A stretch of DNA of 64,000 nucleotides from Hippopus hippopus. Its lineage: Eukaryota; Mollusca; Bivalvia; Cardiida; Cardiidae. Every line of letters begins with the position of its first letter. The stretch's first letter is position 1. The notes below the pieces were generated by a model, which did not search any database, had not been told where the DNA came from, and worked only from the letters and a program-made list of their open reading frames with translations. The stretch is taken from positions 38,303,299 to 38,367,298 of the forward strand of contig OX328099.1 of NCBI GenBank assembly GCA_946811185.2. Reading direction: 5' to 3'. The position numbers were made by a program, and so were the translations under genes. Below, piece after piece: positions 41,681 to 52,685 of this stretch.

Positions 41681-42339
41681 TTATTAACCGAGGGACAACT
41701 GACGAGTTCTGACCAACTATCAATACATGTAGCTCGTCGCAAAGTATTCTGATTTGAAGAAAAATCCCAAAACAATTTTTACTCTTTGGTAGTACTGAGG
41801 GATGACAGTACTGGCTCACTTTTTTCTCACTTGCCTAGAATTGCCTAGAATGTCCAATTAGGAAAATTCCCTTTAAAGAATTGAAAGAAAATTATTTTTT
41901 TTCTTTAACTTAAATTTTCTTGCTCGCGCGCTAAATTTTACAACTAGGGAAATCCCCCATGCCGACTAAAGCGGTTTCGCCTACGAGCGCATTTTATAAC
42001 CCGAAATAGTAAGTTATAAACTGCGGCATCATACATGTCAGAGCTATTTCCAATCCCGCGAAAAACCTAGAAGGTCCCCCAAAGACGGAATCTAACCTTC
42101 GTGAAAAAGCCTCCACGGGTTTAGAAAGAATCTCCAACCTCTACCCGGGTTTGGACAAAGCTCGGACGGAATACGAATCATTGGAGCCAGGCAACCTCCG
42201 ACGTGATTTTGTCTACGTGGCAATGCGAAGTCTACCCTTACGATACGGGTTTCGCGAAAAAAAGCCTCCACGATGCTCTACATTTTTTTCACCAAGGCGA
42301 AGCGGACTCGGATACCGCTCCGGCCTGGTATGGAGCGTG

Positions 42340-42369
42340 CAATACCTAACCCGGTAAGGTTTAGTATTG
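42340..42369. repeat. Palindrome, unit 1
   Basis: CAATACCTAACC-CGGTAA-GGTTTAGTATTG, a near-perfect 12-bp-arm hairpin at the end of the first duplicate. Confidence 0.7.
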
Positions 42370-42875
42370 GTACATATACCAAAAGAGTTTGTTTGCCAGC
42401 TAGCACTATTTTTCTCCTGTCAGAGGATTTGGAAATTCGCAACTGTATTTCCATTCCCGCGAAAAAACCTGGAGGCCCCCAAAGACGGAATTTCCAAACT
42501 CTCGAGAAAGCCCGGGTGAAATTTCCACTTCGCAAGAAAGTCTCTAACTCGTGAAAAAGTTCGAGCTGAGTTGAGCAACCTCCGATGTGATTGTCTTTGT
42601 AAATGTATACAAAATCACGTTAGAAAAAACCCAGGAACGGCTCGCCAAAATCGCGTTTAAAAAAAACCCCACCAACAAACGTTTTGGACTCCAAACTGCG
42701 GCATCATACCCGATTAGGCAAACGCCTTGACGGTTTTTCCCGAGTCGACTGATTTTAGACAAAGTCTAACCCCGTCGCGACCGAGCCAGCCATTGCGATA
42801 GTAGAGCATCATATTTGCCCAGCCCACCACGAGTTTGGCAACCCGCAAGCGGGGCTTTGCTTTCAACCTGGCGTG

Positions 42876-42905
42876 CAATACTTAACCCGGTAAGGTTAAA
42901 TATTG
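42876..42905. repeat. Palindrome, unit 2
   Basis: CAATACTTAACC-CGGTAA-GGTTAAATATTG, same position in the second duplicate, about 60 bp before the next ATG. Confidence 0.7.
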
Positions 42906-42963
42906 TAAACTAGACCAAAATAATTTTGTTTACCGACTTAAAAAATTTGGGCGTAAATTTAAA

Positions 42964-43327
42964 ATGTCAACATCTTCAGCACCTCTAAACCCCGACGCGG
43001 TTCCAAAAGCCGCCGAAGGAATTTTTAAAAGCACACTCAGTAATCCTGGCTCAAAAAATACAATGTCAGAATTTGGTTTATGTGCGTCGCGCCCCATCTA
43101 ATTTTGGAGAATATTTACGACTCCAGCCTAGTGTCTGATATCGCAAAAGCTCAAAAACTATCGTAGGTTTTATTACGGCTACTACGAAAGAAGCATTCCA
43201 AACGTACTGTCTGCAAAAGATCGTGTTTACGGCAGGTCGAAACTCCCTGGGAACCATCGCCGCCGCGGTTCGACATATAGAAACCGAGACCGACTCGTTC
43301 GTGTTAGAGGCTTTTCGTAATCTCTAA
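42964..43327 (+). pseudogene. Broken small gene, unknown
   Basis: ATG 42,964 opens 45 codons (MSTSSAPLNPDAVPKAAEGI) to TAA 43,099. The reading continues in other frames (HLILENIYDSSLVSDIAKAQ, then IVGFITATTKEAFQTY and AAAVRHIETETDSFVLEAF) to TAA 43,325-43,327. Two frame changes separate parts of what was probably one helical protein of about 120 residues. Confidence 0.5.
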
Positions 43328-43364
43328 GCTCGAGCTGGTATCGATTTTTAAGTACAAAATTAAC

Positions 43365-45385
43365 GTGTCCGAAATCCTGTTAGACGACGTACTCGCAAAG
43401 TTGGAAAGCTTAGAAAAACAGCTAAACGCTAAAGGGTTTGGGCTTTTTTCTATCGATTACACCCAAGATTTTTCGGGTACTTTAGACCGGCAAGCGCTTT
43501 ACGAGCATTTTTTTTCCGAAGGCTTCCGAAAACAAGGCGATCGATAGCAAGACTACGCCGGCGATCTCGATCTAGAAGAGTGGCAAAACACCCCGGTAAT
43601 TTTAGACAACGAAAAAGCGGCCGGCCGTAATATACTAACGTATAGAAAACCTCGAGGCCGTTTTAGAACGAGCGTAAAATACTATAACAAAATCGTCTCC
43701 AACTTTGAGGCCGGAGACGTCCAAAACAAACACGCGCCGCATTTAGCCGAGTACGTCTGTTGTCCAAACAAGCATTTAGAGTGTACCTTTAGACACCCCG
43801 ACATGCAAGCCAGGGGATTGACGAGACAAGAGGTTTCTATCCGCAGAATTTCGTGCGATGAAAACTACATCGATATTTTACGAGACGAATTCGAACTAGT
43901 CCGTGACGTCCCAATATTTTGTGTCCAACCGCCCGCGGAACAATGGAAACGACTAGCCAAACAGATAGATCGGTCGTTTGTCATCGCTAACAGGACGACG
44001 GAAGAAATACACCACATTTGGTACGGATCGTCTTTGACGGAGCGATTTACCGGCGTTTCTTGCTACGTAAAATTTGCCGACCGCAAAAAAGAGTGGAACA
44101 AAGCGATCGAGTGGATGATTTCCGAGTTTGGCTTTCGCGGTCTACCTATTTTTTTCTTAGAGTTAGAAGTCGGGAAAGACGCCGAAGACAAGGTTACCCC
44201 AACGGATCCCAACAACGTTGACGAAAACGACAACGACGCTAACTACGTAGTATATATGGACTGTTTACGGTGTTTCATGAAAGACGGGCCGACGGTGCTT
44301 TGCCCCACGACAAAACCTATTAAAGTTTACATCGACCAAGAAAACCCGAGTATGTTTTTACCCGATACCGATCATATTACGAAAAATGCGTGCATAGAAT
44401 CGGCGTCGAAAAAATTAGGGTCCCAATCTTGGAAATTATGACGGAGCGACAGGTATCCGCACTATCAACGCGAAAACGTCGCAAGCGTATTTACGAGTTA
44501 GAGGAAAAACTTGCGTCGCACCATTGGAAGGAAACTATGGAACAAGAACGTTACCGAGTCTTAAAAAAGAAGTTGGATTCTATAGAGGCTCGGAAAAAAG
44601 AGCTCGCAAACGCTAAAAAGGATTATGAGCTGGTTCGCATCTACCGTAAACGAACCCAAACGATCGATCTAGATTTTAAAACGTTCATAACACCTTGGAC
44701 CATCCAAAAAAGTATCGCCGCGTCGGAAAGAATTAGAGTTTACGGGTTTAAAGAAAACCCCGGGTGTACGCGAGTCGCGTATTTCGACTCCAACGGCAAA
44801 AAGGGTGTTTGTTTAGCGAACGAATTCATGCTCGATCTGTTTTCACGCACCAAAGGCGAGCTTTTCGAGGCATTAGACCCGAGCCATATTACGCACCGAG
44901 CGACTTGTCCGGTATGGTACATGCCAGTCGATACGATCGAGTTTTACGGCGATACTCCAGATACTTTAGAGACTCGAGTCGATCCGTTTTGTCCCGAAAA
45001 AAACGTTGACCTTGTGAACCAAAAGTTGGAAAAATACCGCCAAGAGTAAAAAGAGCTACGGGCGCTAAAAGACGCGGAAATCCCACTACTTACTATCCAG
45101 CCTTTTTCGACGGCTTTTACGAAAGCCGCGGACTGGAAAGAGGGGGAGTTTGAGGTTTTTTCTTTCGCTCAAAGGACGTTTCGAGGAAAACGGCAAACGC
45201 AACTGTTTGTTTCCGACGGCGCTAACGTAGAACAGATATGCGGATATTTTCTCGAGCAAGCGATTGGGGATACCGACTTGGCGCTGCAAGTGGCACAGCT
45301 TCACGTAAAATTTGGAAGGAAAAAAACCACTCTGCAAAAGAAAACCGACAGGCTCGCAACGATCGCGACAGTTCGAGCCCCGTAG
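43365..45385 (+). pseudogene. Large unknown protein, possible replication initiator
   Basis: About 670 codons in all. The first part has one frame from about 43,365 (GTG; true start unknown), interrupted by TAG 43,545-43,547 and running to TGA 44,439-44,441. The frame then shifts near an A run (about 44,409-44,414), continues past TAA 45,047-45,049 and ends at TAG 45,383-45,385. Visible: an N-terminal helix (LAKLESLEKQL), FSIDYTQDFSGTLDRQ, YYNKIVSNFEAGD near 43,690, and ARGLTRQEVSIRR near 43,810. This order loosely recalls Rep_trans-type initiators (Asp-rich start, YDK..E, R.E). A coiled coil follows (RKRRKRIYELEEKL), then a THRATCPVWYMP segment. The Rep comparison is weak inference. Confidence 0.5.
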
Positions 45386-45415
45386 AATTTTAAAACCCAA
45401 AAAGGTTTTAAAATT
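45386..45415. repeat. Hairpin at gene end
   Basis: AATTTTAAAACC-CAAAAA-GGTTTTAAAATT, beginning directly after the TAG. Confidence 0.75.
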
Positions 45416-45649
45416 TCATCGAGAACCACGTCTAACACGGTGACAAAAACACACCATCTCTAACTTTGTGACGTTGCCTCCAAAAGCGAGACGGACAAAT
45501 TATCAACAACAAAAACAACTCCAGCAAACCTAGAGTCGGAGAAAAAACACCCCGCCTAATTTAGAGTCGGTGGACAAAACAATACAACTTGAGGTCTAAC
45601 TTAGCATTACCGGTAAACCGGCGCGACTCGGGGTCTAATTTAGCGTTGT

Positions 45650-46050
45650 CGACGCACCGAGCAACCTGTTCGGTATGGTACATGCCGCACGAAACGATCG
45701 AGTTCCCTACGGAGAGAGCGCAGATTTTCCGAGAAAAACGTAGAACTCGTAAACCGAAGTTGGAGAAATATCGCCGGGAATACGAAGAGCAAGCCAAAAT
45801 TCCTCTCCGAGCTTTTACAAAGGCCGCGGATTGGAGAGTTTGACTTATTTTCTTTCTCCCAAAGAACGTTTCGAGTAAAAACAAACGCAACTCTTCGTTT
45901 CCGACGGCAGAAACGTTGAACCCGTGTCCGGATATTTTTTTCGAGGAAGCGACTTGGCGTTGCAAGTGGCACCGGCTCAAGTAAAATTTGGAAAGAAAAA
46001 GACCACTCCGTTAAAGAGATACGACAGACTCGCGATCGTCCGGATCTCTT
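45650..46050 (+). pseudogene. Second copy of the 3' coding region
   Basis: Repeats the part from THRATC.VWYMP through the AFTKAADW motif and GRKKTT-type end, with internal deletions and frameshifts. The long - strand frame over it (45,640-46,299) is a shadow. Confidence 0.55.
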
Positions 46051-46082
46051 AAGTTTTAAAACCTTGCCGGGTTTTAAAACTT
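46051..46082. repeat. Hairpin at gene end
   Basis: AAGTTTTAAAACC-TTGCCG-GGTTTTAAAACTT; 13-bp arms. Confidence 0.75.
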
Positions 46083-46115
46083 TTTTCGCTTGAAGGGAAA
46101 TCTTTCCATAGACCT

Positions 46116-46343
46116 TTGCAGGGTTCTGTCTCCGGAGAAAATTTTTTAGCAGGAGCTCTATCATCGGGGAGAAACTTTTCAGCCAAAGTTCTATTCTTCG
46201 GAAAAAAAAAAAAAAAAACGCAAAGCCTCCCAAAAATTTTTGCTGATCTAGAAATAAAACGCGAAAAAGGATTTCTTCTCCAAGTTGGAGCCTCCCCAAA
46301 GCTTTTGCTAAAAACGCCGATCGCGTCAGTCTGGATGTCCTAA
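46116..46343 (+). pseudogene. Fragment of another small gene
   Basis: Frame ending QSLPKIFADLEIKREKGF then LLLKTPIASVWMS, stop TAA at 46,341-46,343 and a hairpin 7 nt later, the same layout as the other gene ends here. The 5' part over the A run (about 46,202-46,218) is doubtful. Confidence 0.35.
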
Positions 46344-46350
46344 CTTCGCG

Positions 46351-46378
46351 GGTTTTAAAACCTTACCAGGTTTTAAAA
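46351..46378. repeat. Hairpin at gene end
   Basis: GGTTTTAAAACC-TTACC-AGGTTTTAAAAGC. Confidence 0.7.
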
Positions 46379-46394
46379 GCTTTTTCACTCAAGT

Positions 46395-46756
46395 TGGCAA
46401 GGTCTTAAAACTTAGGAGATCCTGACGATCGCGAGTCTGTCGTATCTCTTTAACGGAGTGGGCTTTTTCTTTCCAAATTTTACGCGAAGCGGTGCCACTT
46501 GCAACGCCAAGTCGCTTCCCCGAAAAAAATATCAGCACATGGGTTCAATGTTTCTGTCGTCGGAAATGAAGAGTTGCGTTTGTTTTTCCTCGAAACGTTC
46601 TTTGGGCGAAAGAAAATACGTCAAACTCTCCAATCCGCGGCTTTCGTAAAAGCTCGGAGAGGAATTTTGGCTTGCTCTTCATATTCTCGGCGATTTTTTT
46701 CCAACTTTTGGTTGACGAGTTCTACTTTTTTCTCGGAAAATCCGCGCTCTCTCCGT
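46395..46756 (-). pseudogene. Inverted third copy of the 3' coding region
   Basis: Reverse complement of about 45,700-46,060 (AFTKAADW, EEQAKIPLRAF readable on the - strand). It forms a large inverted repeat around 46,060-46,395. It accidentally extends the - strand reading frame of the neighbouring PAN exon. Confidence 0.65.
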
Positions 46757-46835
46757 TGTGCAGGCTGACCTGGGTCGATACTTTTCGCAAATGCATTAAG
46801 CCCCCTTTTCACAGAGCATGGCTCAATTATAAAAA
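46757..46835. repeat. MITE-C fragment
   Basis: GCAGGCTGACCTGGGTCGAT to AGAGCATGGCTCAATT, the right half of the family. Confidence 0.65.
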
Positions 46836-46847
46836 AAATTCTCTTAC

Positions 46848-47145
46848 CATAGAATAATGTCGGTTCACCAATACTTTTCATTCCAAAGTTTGCCTCATCG
46901 AACTGCAGGTCACATCCAGTGCACGTGTTGCTGTTTTTGTCAAAGAAGATACCCTTGCACAACGAATTGGTTTGACATAAGGAACCGCATTGAATCAGAC
47001 TGCTCGAATTGAGCTTGAAGATGTAATCTTCGCAAAGAAATCCATCCAGTCTGGAGTTGTGGTTAAGGCCGGATGACCGTTTCTCATGCATGGCTTGCGC
47101 GCATACAATATAGAGAAAGAAAAAGAGACACAAATACATCGGCAT
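46848..47145 (-). CDS. First coding exon: signal peptide plus PAN/apple-like domain
   Basis: ATG 47,143-47,145, 99 codons plus one base, donor GTAAGAG at 46,847. Residues 1-18 are a clear signal peptide (MPMYLCLFFFLYIVCAQA). Residues about 36-95 have six Cys in apple/PAN spacing (FLCEDY, LIQCGSLCQTNSLCKG, NTCTGCDLQF), so the protein is secreted or extracellular and probably binds carbohydrate or protein. The open frame runs on past the donor into MITE-C and the decayed element, which is not real coding. Phase 1 fits the exons at 40,964, 39,830 and 37,405. Confidence 0.8.
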
Positions 47146-47274
47146 GTTTCTTCCTCTTTACTGTGCTTCCTCTATTTGACGTGTTGCTTATCTGGGTAAC
47201 CACAGAAGTAGTGGGGAGAAATGGGCGGAGTTTTTACCATAAGAGAGTGACATTTCATACGTTATTGGTTTACC

Positions 47275-47515
47275 TTAACTCTTTGCCAGAAAGGCCAATT
47301 TTAGACTTGCCCTTAGGGCAAGGGTTTTCATAATTAATTATCTCTCAAACGATGTGTTTTATCTTCGAAAGGCTCGGCATTGGAGTACATGCTGGTTACC
47401 TGCATTTTATTCCTTTGTTTACTTTCTTCCCCCCCCCCCCCCACACACACACACAATGTTCTTTGTTTTCTTCAAAGCCATAAAACACGGGATCAGCTGA
47501 TAAAGGGTTAATAGA
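47275..47515. repeat. MITE-A with poly-C/(AC)n insertion
   Basis: The core is interrupted by a C run (about 47,430-47,442) and a short (AC)n (47,443-47,454). Confidence 0.6.
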
Positions 47516-47539
47516 TGGACAAAACTGTCTATATATATA

Positions 47540-47806
47540 CATGAGCCATGCTCTGTGAAAAGAGGGCTTAATGCATCTGCAAAAAGTATCGACCCAGGTC
47601 AGCCTGCGCGGTCCGCGCAGGCTGACCCAGGGCCGATACTTTTTGATTTTGACACGTTATCTGCATGTCAAAGGACCACCTTATGATTCAGTCGGCTTTT
47701 AGATAAAATGGGTTTTACAGGTCCACAATTATCTGATAACTTGTTTGGTATCATGGATCACGGAGATGCATTAAGCCCCCTTTTTCCAGAGAATGACTCA
47801 TATATA
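47540..47806. repeat. MITE-C, complete
   Basis: Reference copy: outer arms with TGAGCCATGCTCTGTGAAAA and TTAAGCCCCCTTTTTCCAGA, with the centre CAGCCTGCGCGGTCCGCGCAGGCTG at about 47,603-47,627 (longest perfect part about 12 bp per arm). Confidence 0.8.
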
Positions 47807-48149
47807 TATTTTCATTCTATAAGTTTTTATCCTCTTCCATCTGGACGAATTTGTCGGTCGTTTTAGTTGCCGATGTGAGATTTTGCAGAAATTGTAGATG
47901 ATGGCCATCTGCCCTTGGGATGTGTTTCAAGCTGTTTTTCAGTAATATTTTAGTCACATCACGGCGTTAGCTCAATCATTTACGTCTTTCCTGGGTTTCA
48001 CGAGAACTAGGCTTGGACTTTGCAATGCTTTTAAAAAGGACATGAAGCTAGAATGTACATTTACTGTAGGAAATGAAACCAGATGGGAGTCTTTATTTAT
48101 TTTCATAAAGCGATTATTATTGTTACTATCATTCGTCACCCTTTTGCTG

Positions 48150-48303
48150 CTAAGTGCGAGTTTTGGTCAGCAGTGGGAGAGGGATGAATCTTATCGCAAT
48201 GACTATCATCAATCATCGCCAAGAAATTGGCCGCGCCAGGGATCGAACCCACGACCCCCTGTTCTCAAGTCCTGCAAGCTACCGACTGAGCTACCGTGGC
48301 TCA
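48150..48303 (-). repeat. tRNA-headed SINE fragment
   Basis: On the - strand GGTAGCTCAGTCGGTAGC (A box) and GGGTTCGATCCCTGG (B box) at 48,228-48,303. A body fragment follows. Confidence 0.7.
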
Positions 48304-49027
48304 GCGAAATGATGAAGGAAATGAAGCTAGATTGTAGTTATACAGAAAGAATTGAAGCCAGAGTGTAGATATACAATATAGGAAATGAAGCCTAATTGTA
48401 GGTATTACAATAGGATTGAAGCGAGGTAGAAGAAATGGAGTCGGAAAGTAGACAAACAGTGTGAAACGACGACCGATTGTAGATTTTCAAAAGAAACGAT
48501 GTCAGATTGTCGATATACAGAAGGAAATGAAAATTAAAATCTTCACCATTTGTTCGGTTGAACGATTCGGACTAAATCAAATTCGGACTTCTATAATGGG
48601 TTCAAACATGGTTGAGTGAAATAATGGATTCATATAGGAGATAACAAAGCATTCAAAATTTTCTTAACTATATTGGCATTCAATCATACGCTTTAAACCT
48701 TGAAAAAGAGGAGGGTGTATACTATGATCAGAATGCACGTAAGTGCAGACTTAAATTTGTCTAGAATCTCAGCAAAACACATCCGTAAATGTTATTAAAG
48801 GATAATGGCTGAAACAGCATTTATCCTTCGCTATAGCTTTGGTTCTTGTTATCTTTTGATATGATCTTTCCATTCTATCACATGGAAGAAAATGGAAGAT
48901 GAATGTATAGATAGTAATCGGACTGCACGAATGTACTAGCTGATCTTGCTCTTCATACTTAGCTCTATACATCCATGGCCGCATATGCCAGGCAAAGGTT
49001 TAACTCATTCAGCACCAATAATAATTG

Positions 49028-49290
49028 AGCCGTGCTCTGGCAAAAGGGGGCTTAATGCATCTCCGTAATCCGTCATACCAAGAAAGCCATCACATACTTA
49101 TGGATCCATAATAGCCACTTTTTTTAACAACCGACGCAATCATGAGGTAGACTGATCCTTTGACATGCAGAAAATCGACCAATAGCGAAAAGTTTCGGCC
49201 CAAGTCAGCCTGCGCGGACTGCGCAGGCTGACCTGGGTCGAAACTTTTCGCAGATGCATTAAGCCCCCTTTTCACAGAGCGCGGCTCAAT
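49028..49290. repeat. MITE-C, complete
   Basis: Core CAGCCTGCGCGGACTGCGCAGGCTG at about 49,207. Arm order is as at 47,540. Confidence 0.8.
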
Positions 49291-49374
49291 TATAATGACG
49301 GCTTAAAATACAAATCACTGAAGCTCGATTGATTTTTTATTCTATATGCTTGTCGAAATAAGCGGAAGGTACAG

Positions 49375-49462
49375 ATCTATTGTCAGATTGCAGGTTCTGT
49401 GCAGTCTGATCTTAAATGCCGCCCCCAAAAGCCCCTGTTTTTGCCTATAGCGCTGAAAGGGT
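49375..49462. repeat. MITE-B, short
   Basis: Hairpin with ATTGTCAGATTGCAGG / GTGCAGTCTGATCTT. Confidence 0.55.
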
Positions 49463-49624
49463 TAACTGGTTTTCAGCTATGGCTATAGCATAATCAGCAC
49501 CGTTTTTCTTTTGGTCTTTTGATATGTGCTTTTCAAAGTTTATGCCAGAGAAAACATACAGGTAAATGTAGAGACAGAGATCAAACTGGATTAATTCTGA
49601 ATTAAAAAACATGCGACCAATACA

Positions 49625-49665
49625 ATGCAAAACAAACAACAACAACAGCAACAACAACAACAACG
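49625..49665 (+). repeat. (CAA)n microsatellite
   Basis: Interrupted CAA/CAG run; Gln-rich or Leu-rich frames over it are artefacts. Confidence 0.8.
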
Positions 49666-50025
49666 AAAACATCCTCTTTATTCAAGTTTAACGGCCCAAA
49701 ATGCGATTCGTGTTGCTTTTACAAAAACTGCTGATTTAGATCAGATTAAGAGCTTGCCTTGGAACCTATTGGAGTGCATGGAGGAGAGATTGTATGTCAA
49801 AAAGCTTTATTGCCACATATATTGTCTAAACACGCTGTTTATAAAGATTTTTAGTTGTATACATGTATGTTTGGAGATATATGTTTATTAAATTATAAGG
49901 TATCGGTATCTTGAGGGATGGCCACGGCTCTCACATATCAATGGACGTGGCTAATAAAAAGAGAGGGAGAATAAATGTCAAAAAGGACTGCAACCTAAAC
50001 TCTCTTCATAAACATATATTTTTGT

Positions 50026-50300
50026 GCTGCTATCGCCCGAGTGGATTATTCATTGCGCCTCATAACTCACAACGTGGTTTATTGAACGATAAACCACGGT
50101 AGAAAGAAGATTATTTCGATTCTAACATGACCAACTCTTAATCAAGGGAAAACAAGTTCATACTTCAAGTAAAAACGCGGATGAAGATTATATTCCACTG
50201 AAAAACTTACTAGAATGACGTCACTCTACATAGAATAACATAGACTTTACCACGCTTTCTTTGCACTGTGTTTATACAGCCGAATTCACGTATCATGTTA
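50026..50300. repeat. MITE-D, inverted copy
   Basis: Carries the right half of the 8,848-8,985 palindrome and the complement of 8,650-8,850. Confidence 0.65.
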
Positions 50301-50440
50301 GAATAGTCTTTTTACATGCAAACAATTGATCAATAGCAAAACTTTGCGACCAAGGTCAGTCCGCGCGGACCGCGCAGGCTGTGCTGCATTGATACATTTT
50401 GCAGATGCATTAAACCCCCTTGGCATGGCTCAATTTACCC
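50295..50440. repeat. MITE-C, partial
   Basis: Core CAGTCCGCGCGGACCGCGCAGGCTG with short arms, abutting MITE-D. The next 1.2 kb shows nothing I can support. Confidence 0.6.
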
Positions 50441-51699
50441 TATATATTCTTTTGAAATATAATGAAATAGCACAGGATAATAGAAGTATTACACAACTGG
50501 AATGTTGATCGAAATATTTCTTTTCTTGAATTGTTAACGTTTGTTCTCGTATAAGAACAAAAAAAAAAAAAACGCCGTTTAAGTTGCATAGACAATAGAA
50601 CTGTCTGTATTCATAATTCTAAGATACAAAAAAGAAAAGCAAGATTTCTAAAAGCACATATAAAATATAAACTCTTTGTGCACAGGCTTCCCTGTTCGAA
50701 ATTATCACAGCATCGTTGGTTCATAATACACTGGACGGTATGACGTCATTTCCTGTAAAATAACAATCTACATTATTTTTCTAGAAAATGGAGGCTAGAG
50801 GAGGATCTAAAGTTATCTCTGAGATAACCACACTCAGACAAAAAACATTTTGTAGTGTTTATTATTGAAGTTCCATTTGTCAGAATATCTTAAATGGCAT
50901 CTTGCTCTTAGTTTGGTTCTTAGAAAGACACGGCATTACAGGTTCGTTACTGTCACGAATTTAGATGCTTTCTATAAAGGTGTACGACTTTGGCAGTTCT
51001 AACTGTATGGCGATAGCACTGGCAGCTTCGTGCTATGGCTACGTGATAATGCCGATGATTGCAAGCAAATATTAATTAAAAATCACCGAGGACGATATCT
51101 GGCATGAAGGATGACTTTAACCCGTTCCCCGTTCACTATTGATGAAATAATATGGACTTTCCTCAACAGCGAAAAGATTTCAGGCTGTGCATTTCTTTAA
51201 ACATCGTAAATTGTTCCATGACTGGTAATCTGATTGGCCGAGGCACATTGCTTTGACCAATCAGGTAAACTGGTCTTTGAATTAAAATAAGACCAATATT
51301 TAGAATGGTATAATGAATGCTGCTTGCATTTCTGCAATCTGCAGGCTGTATATTCTTGAAATATTTCATACTTGTGGACATTTCATACCCAATTGTGCGG
51401 GTTAAGTGCAGTCTAAACTTGAACTAAAAATGTAAAAGAAATCAAGTCCATTTTATACGAAACAGTAACTTCTTCTTCAATTCAGTTCCGTCTGTAACTT
51501 CCAAGACTAGCAATCTGATTGGATGGGACAAATCATCTCAGCCAACTGGCGGGCTAGATCTAGTCTTGGAATTTTAGACTTAAAAAAATAGGGCCTAATA
51601 TTTGAAAAATGGTCAGCGTATTTCCAACGATGTGTGTATTAATATCATTATGACAGAACAGAAACGTAATGAGATGGGGGACAAAGTTATTTGATAACC

Positions 51700-51930
51700 T
51701 TTCAACCCTTTTCAACACGATTTCGAGTTTTAATGACCTAGAAGAAGGCTTTTGAAAGCATTGTGGGAAAAGGAGAAAATGCTGGAAACCAGCATTTTTA
51801 GATTTCCCAAAATGTTTCCTACCCTTTCTCAGACAACTTTTTCGAATTGAGCCAGATTCAATTTGCCGTCTACAAATGTTTTCAGTCTACAAGTCTACAT
51901 TTTTTTTTTCGTTTGGTAATTGGTTCGATA
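51700..51930. repeat. MITE-A copy
   Basis: Core at 51,755-51,815. Confidence 0.65.
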
Positions 51931-52154
51931 CTTAATACTTTGTATTTGATAAACATGAAAACAAATACCTTTGACATGACTTTCTTGCTAGCACTAAACT
52001 GGAGACACTTTATTATTGTCCTTTATTACCACTACAGCAAAGATGATGAACAGAATCTGCAACGAAAATCTCGTAAATGAGTATATTATGTTATATTATA
52101 TCGACTTTGGATGATATATAAAACTGCAACATGTGCTCTAACTAATGTTTATTC

Positions 52155-52345
52155 ACCCTTACATTGCTAAATAAATGAAACTAAAATTTCGACTCAATAG
52201 TAAAAACCCAAAATATCGTAAAACCGTATCCGACGGGAGGGGGGGGGGTTTCAAAGATCATATGGTCAATTTTGTGTAGTCTGATCTTGATCTACATTGG
52301 TTCGCAAAAGGTCAGTGAGTCGCGCTTAGCAGCCTAAGAGTAAAG
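52155..52345. repeat. MITE-B copy
   Basis: Degenerate left hairpin half, intact TCTGATCTTGATCTACATTG half and terminal arm; a G run of about ten at 52,238-52,248. Confidence 0.6.
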
Positions 52346-52419
52346 TGTCCGCTTATGCAATAGTAAAATTTAAAACTATCACAGTGTAAAACAATACATA
52401 GCGTATAAATCACTCAAGG

Positions 52420-52685
52420 GATATAATCTAATTACTATTTACAATGTACAAAGACAAAGAGTTGTTTTTCTTACACACATAACGCTATGTACAGCGAGTG
52501 GCTCGGTTTTTTTTATGACTTAGTGACTCGTTCACTGAGACAGCAAGAAGCTTGATATAATCTAATTACTATTTACAATGTACAAAAACTGAAGAATGGT
52601 TTTTCTTACACACGTAATGCAACAGCGAGTGGCTTGTTCTATCACTTAATGAGTGACTCTTTCTCTGAGAGAGCAAGAAGCTTGT
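52420..52685 (+). repeat. Direct duplication of about 130 bp
   Basis: Two tandem units start TATAATCTAATTACTATTTA and end AGAGCAAGAAGCTT or the like. Confidence 0.8.

Larger units (their letters stand above)
42048..42905 (+). pseudogene. Tandem duplicate of an unknown gene end
   Basis: Two related blocks (42,048-42,369 and about 42,440-42,905) each start with ATTTCCA..CCCGCGAAAAA, contain CCCCCAAAGACGGAAT and CAACCTCCGA.GTGATT, and end in a palindrome. The frames between are broken. The first still reads ASTGLERISNLYPGLDKART. Unrecognised. Confidence 0.45.
41930..46756. mobile_element. Second, decayed virus- or transposon-like element
   Basis: This block is more GC-rich (CGCG, GACG, CCGCG) than its surroundings and carries long protein-like frames with several stops. 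It also contains tandem and inverted duplications of the same coding pieces, and palindromes at gene ends (CAATACTTAACC..GGTTAAATATTG and GGTTTTAAAACC types). It sits inside the first intron of the PAN/mucin-type gene. Its right edge joins a MITE-C fragment; neither terminal repeats nor target duplication could be defined, so limits are approximate. No polymerase, integrase or capsid signature was recognised. Class unknown. Confidence 0.5.

Noticed and set aside
45640..46299. 219-codon - strand frame in the second element
   Set aside because: Antisense of the duplicated 3' coding region; Arg/Phe-rich composition is typical of a shadow.
46621..46847. C-terminal extension of the PAN protein past the splice donor
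   Set aside because: It runs through a MITE-C fragment and the inverted decayed copy; a good GTAAGAG donor ends the exon before it.
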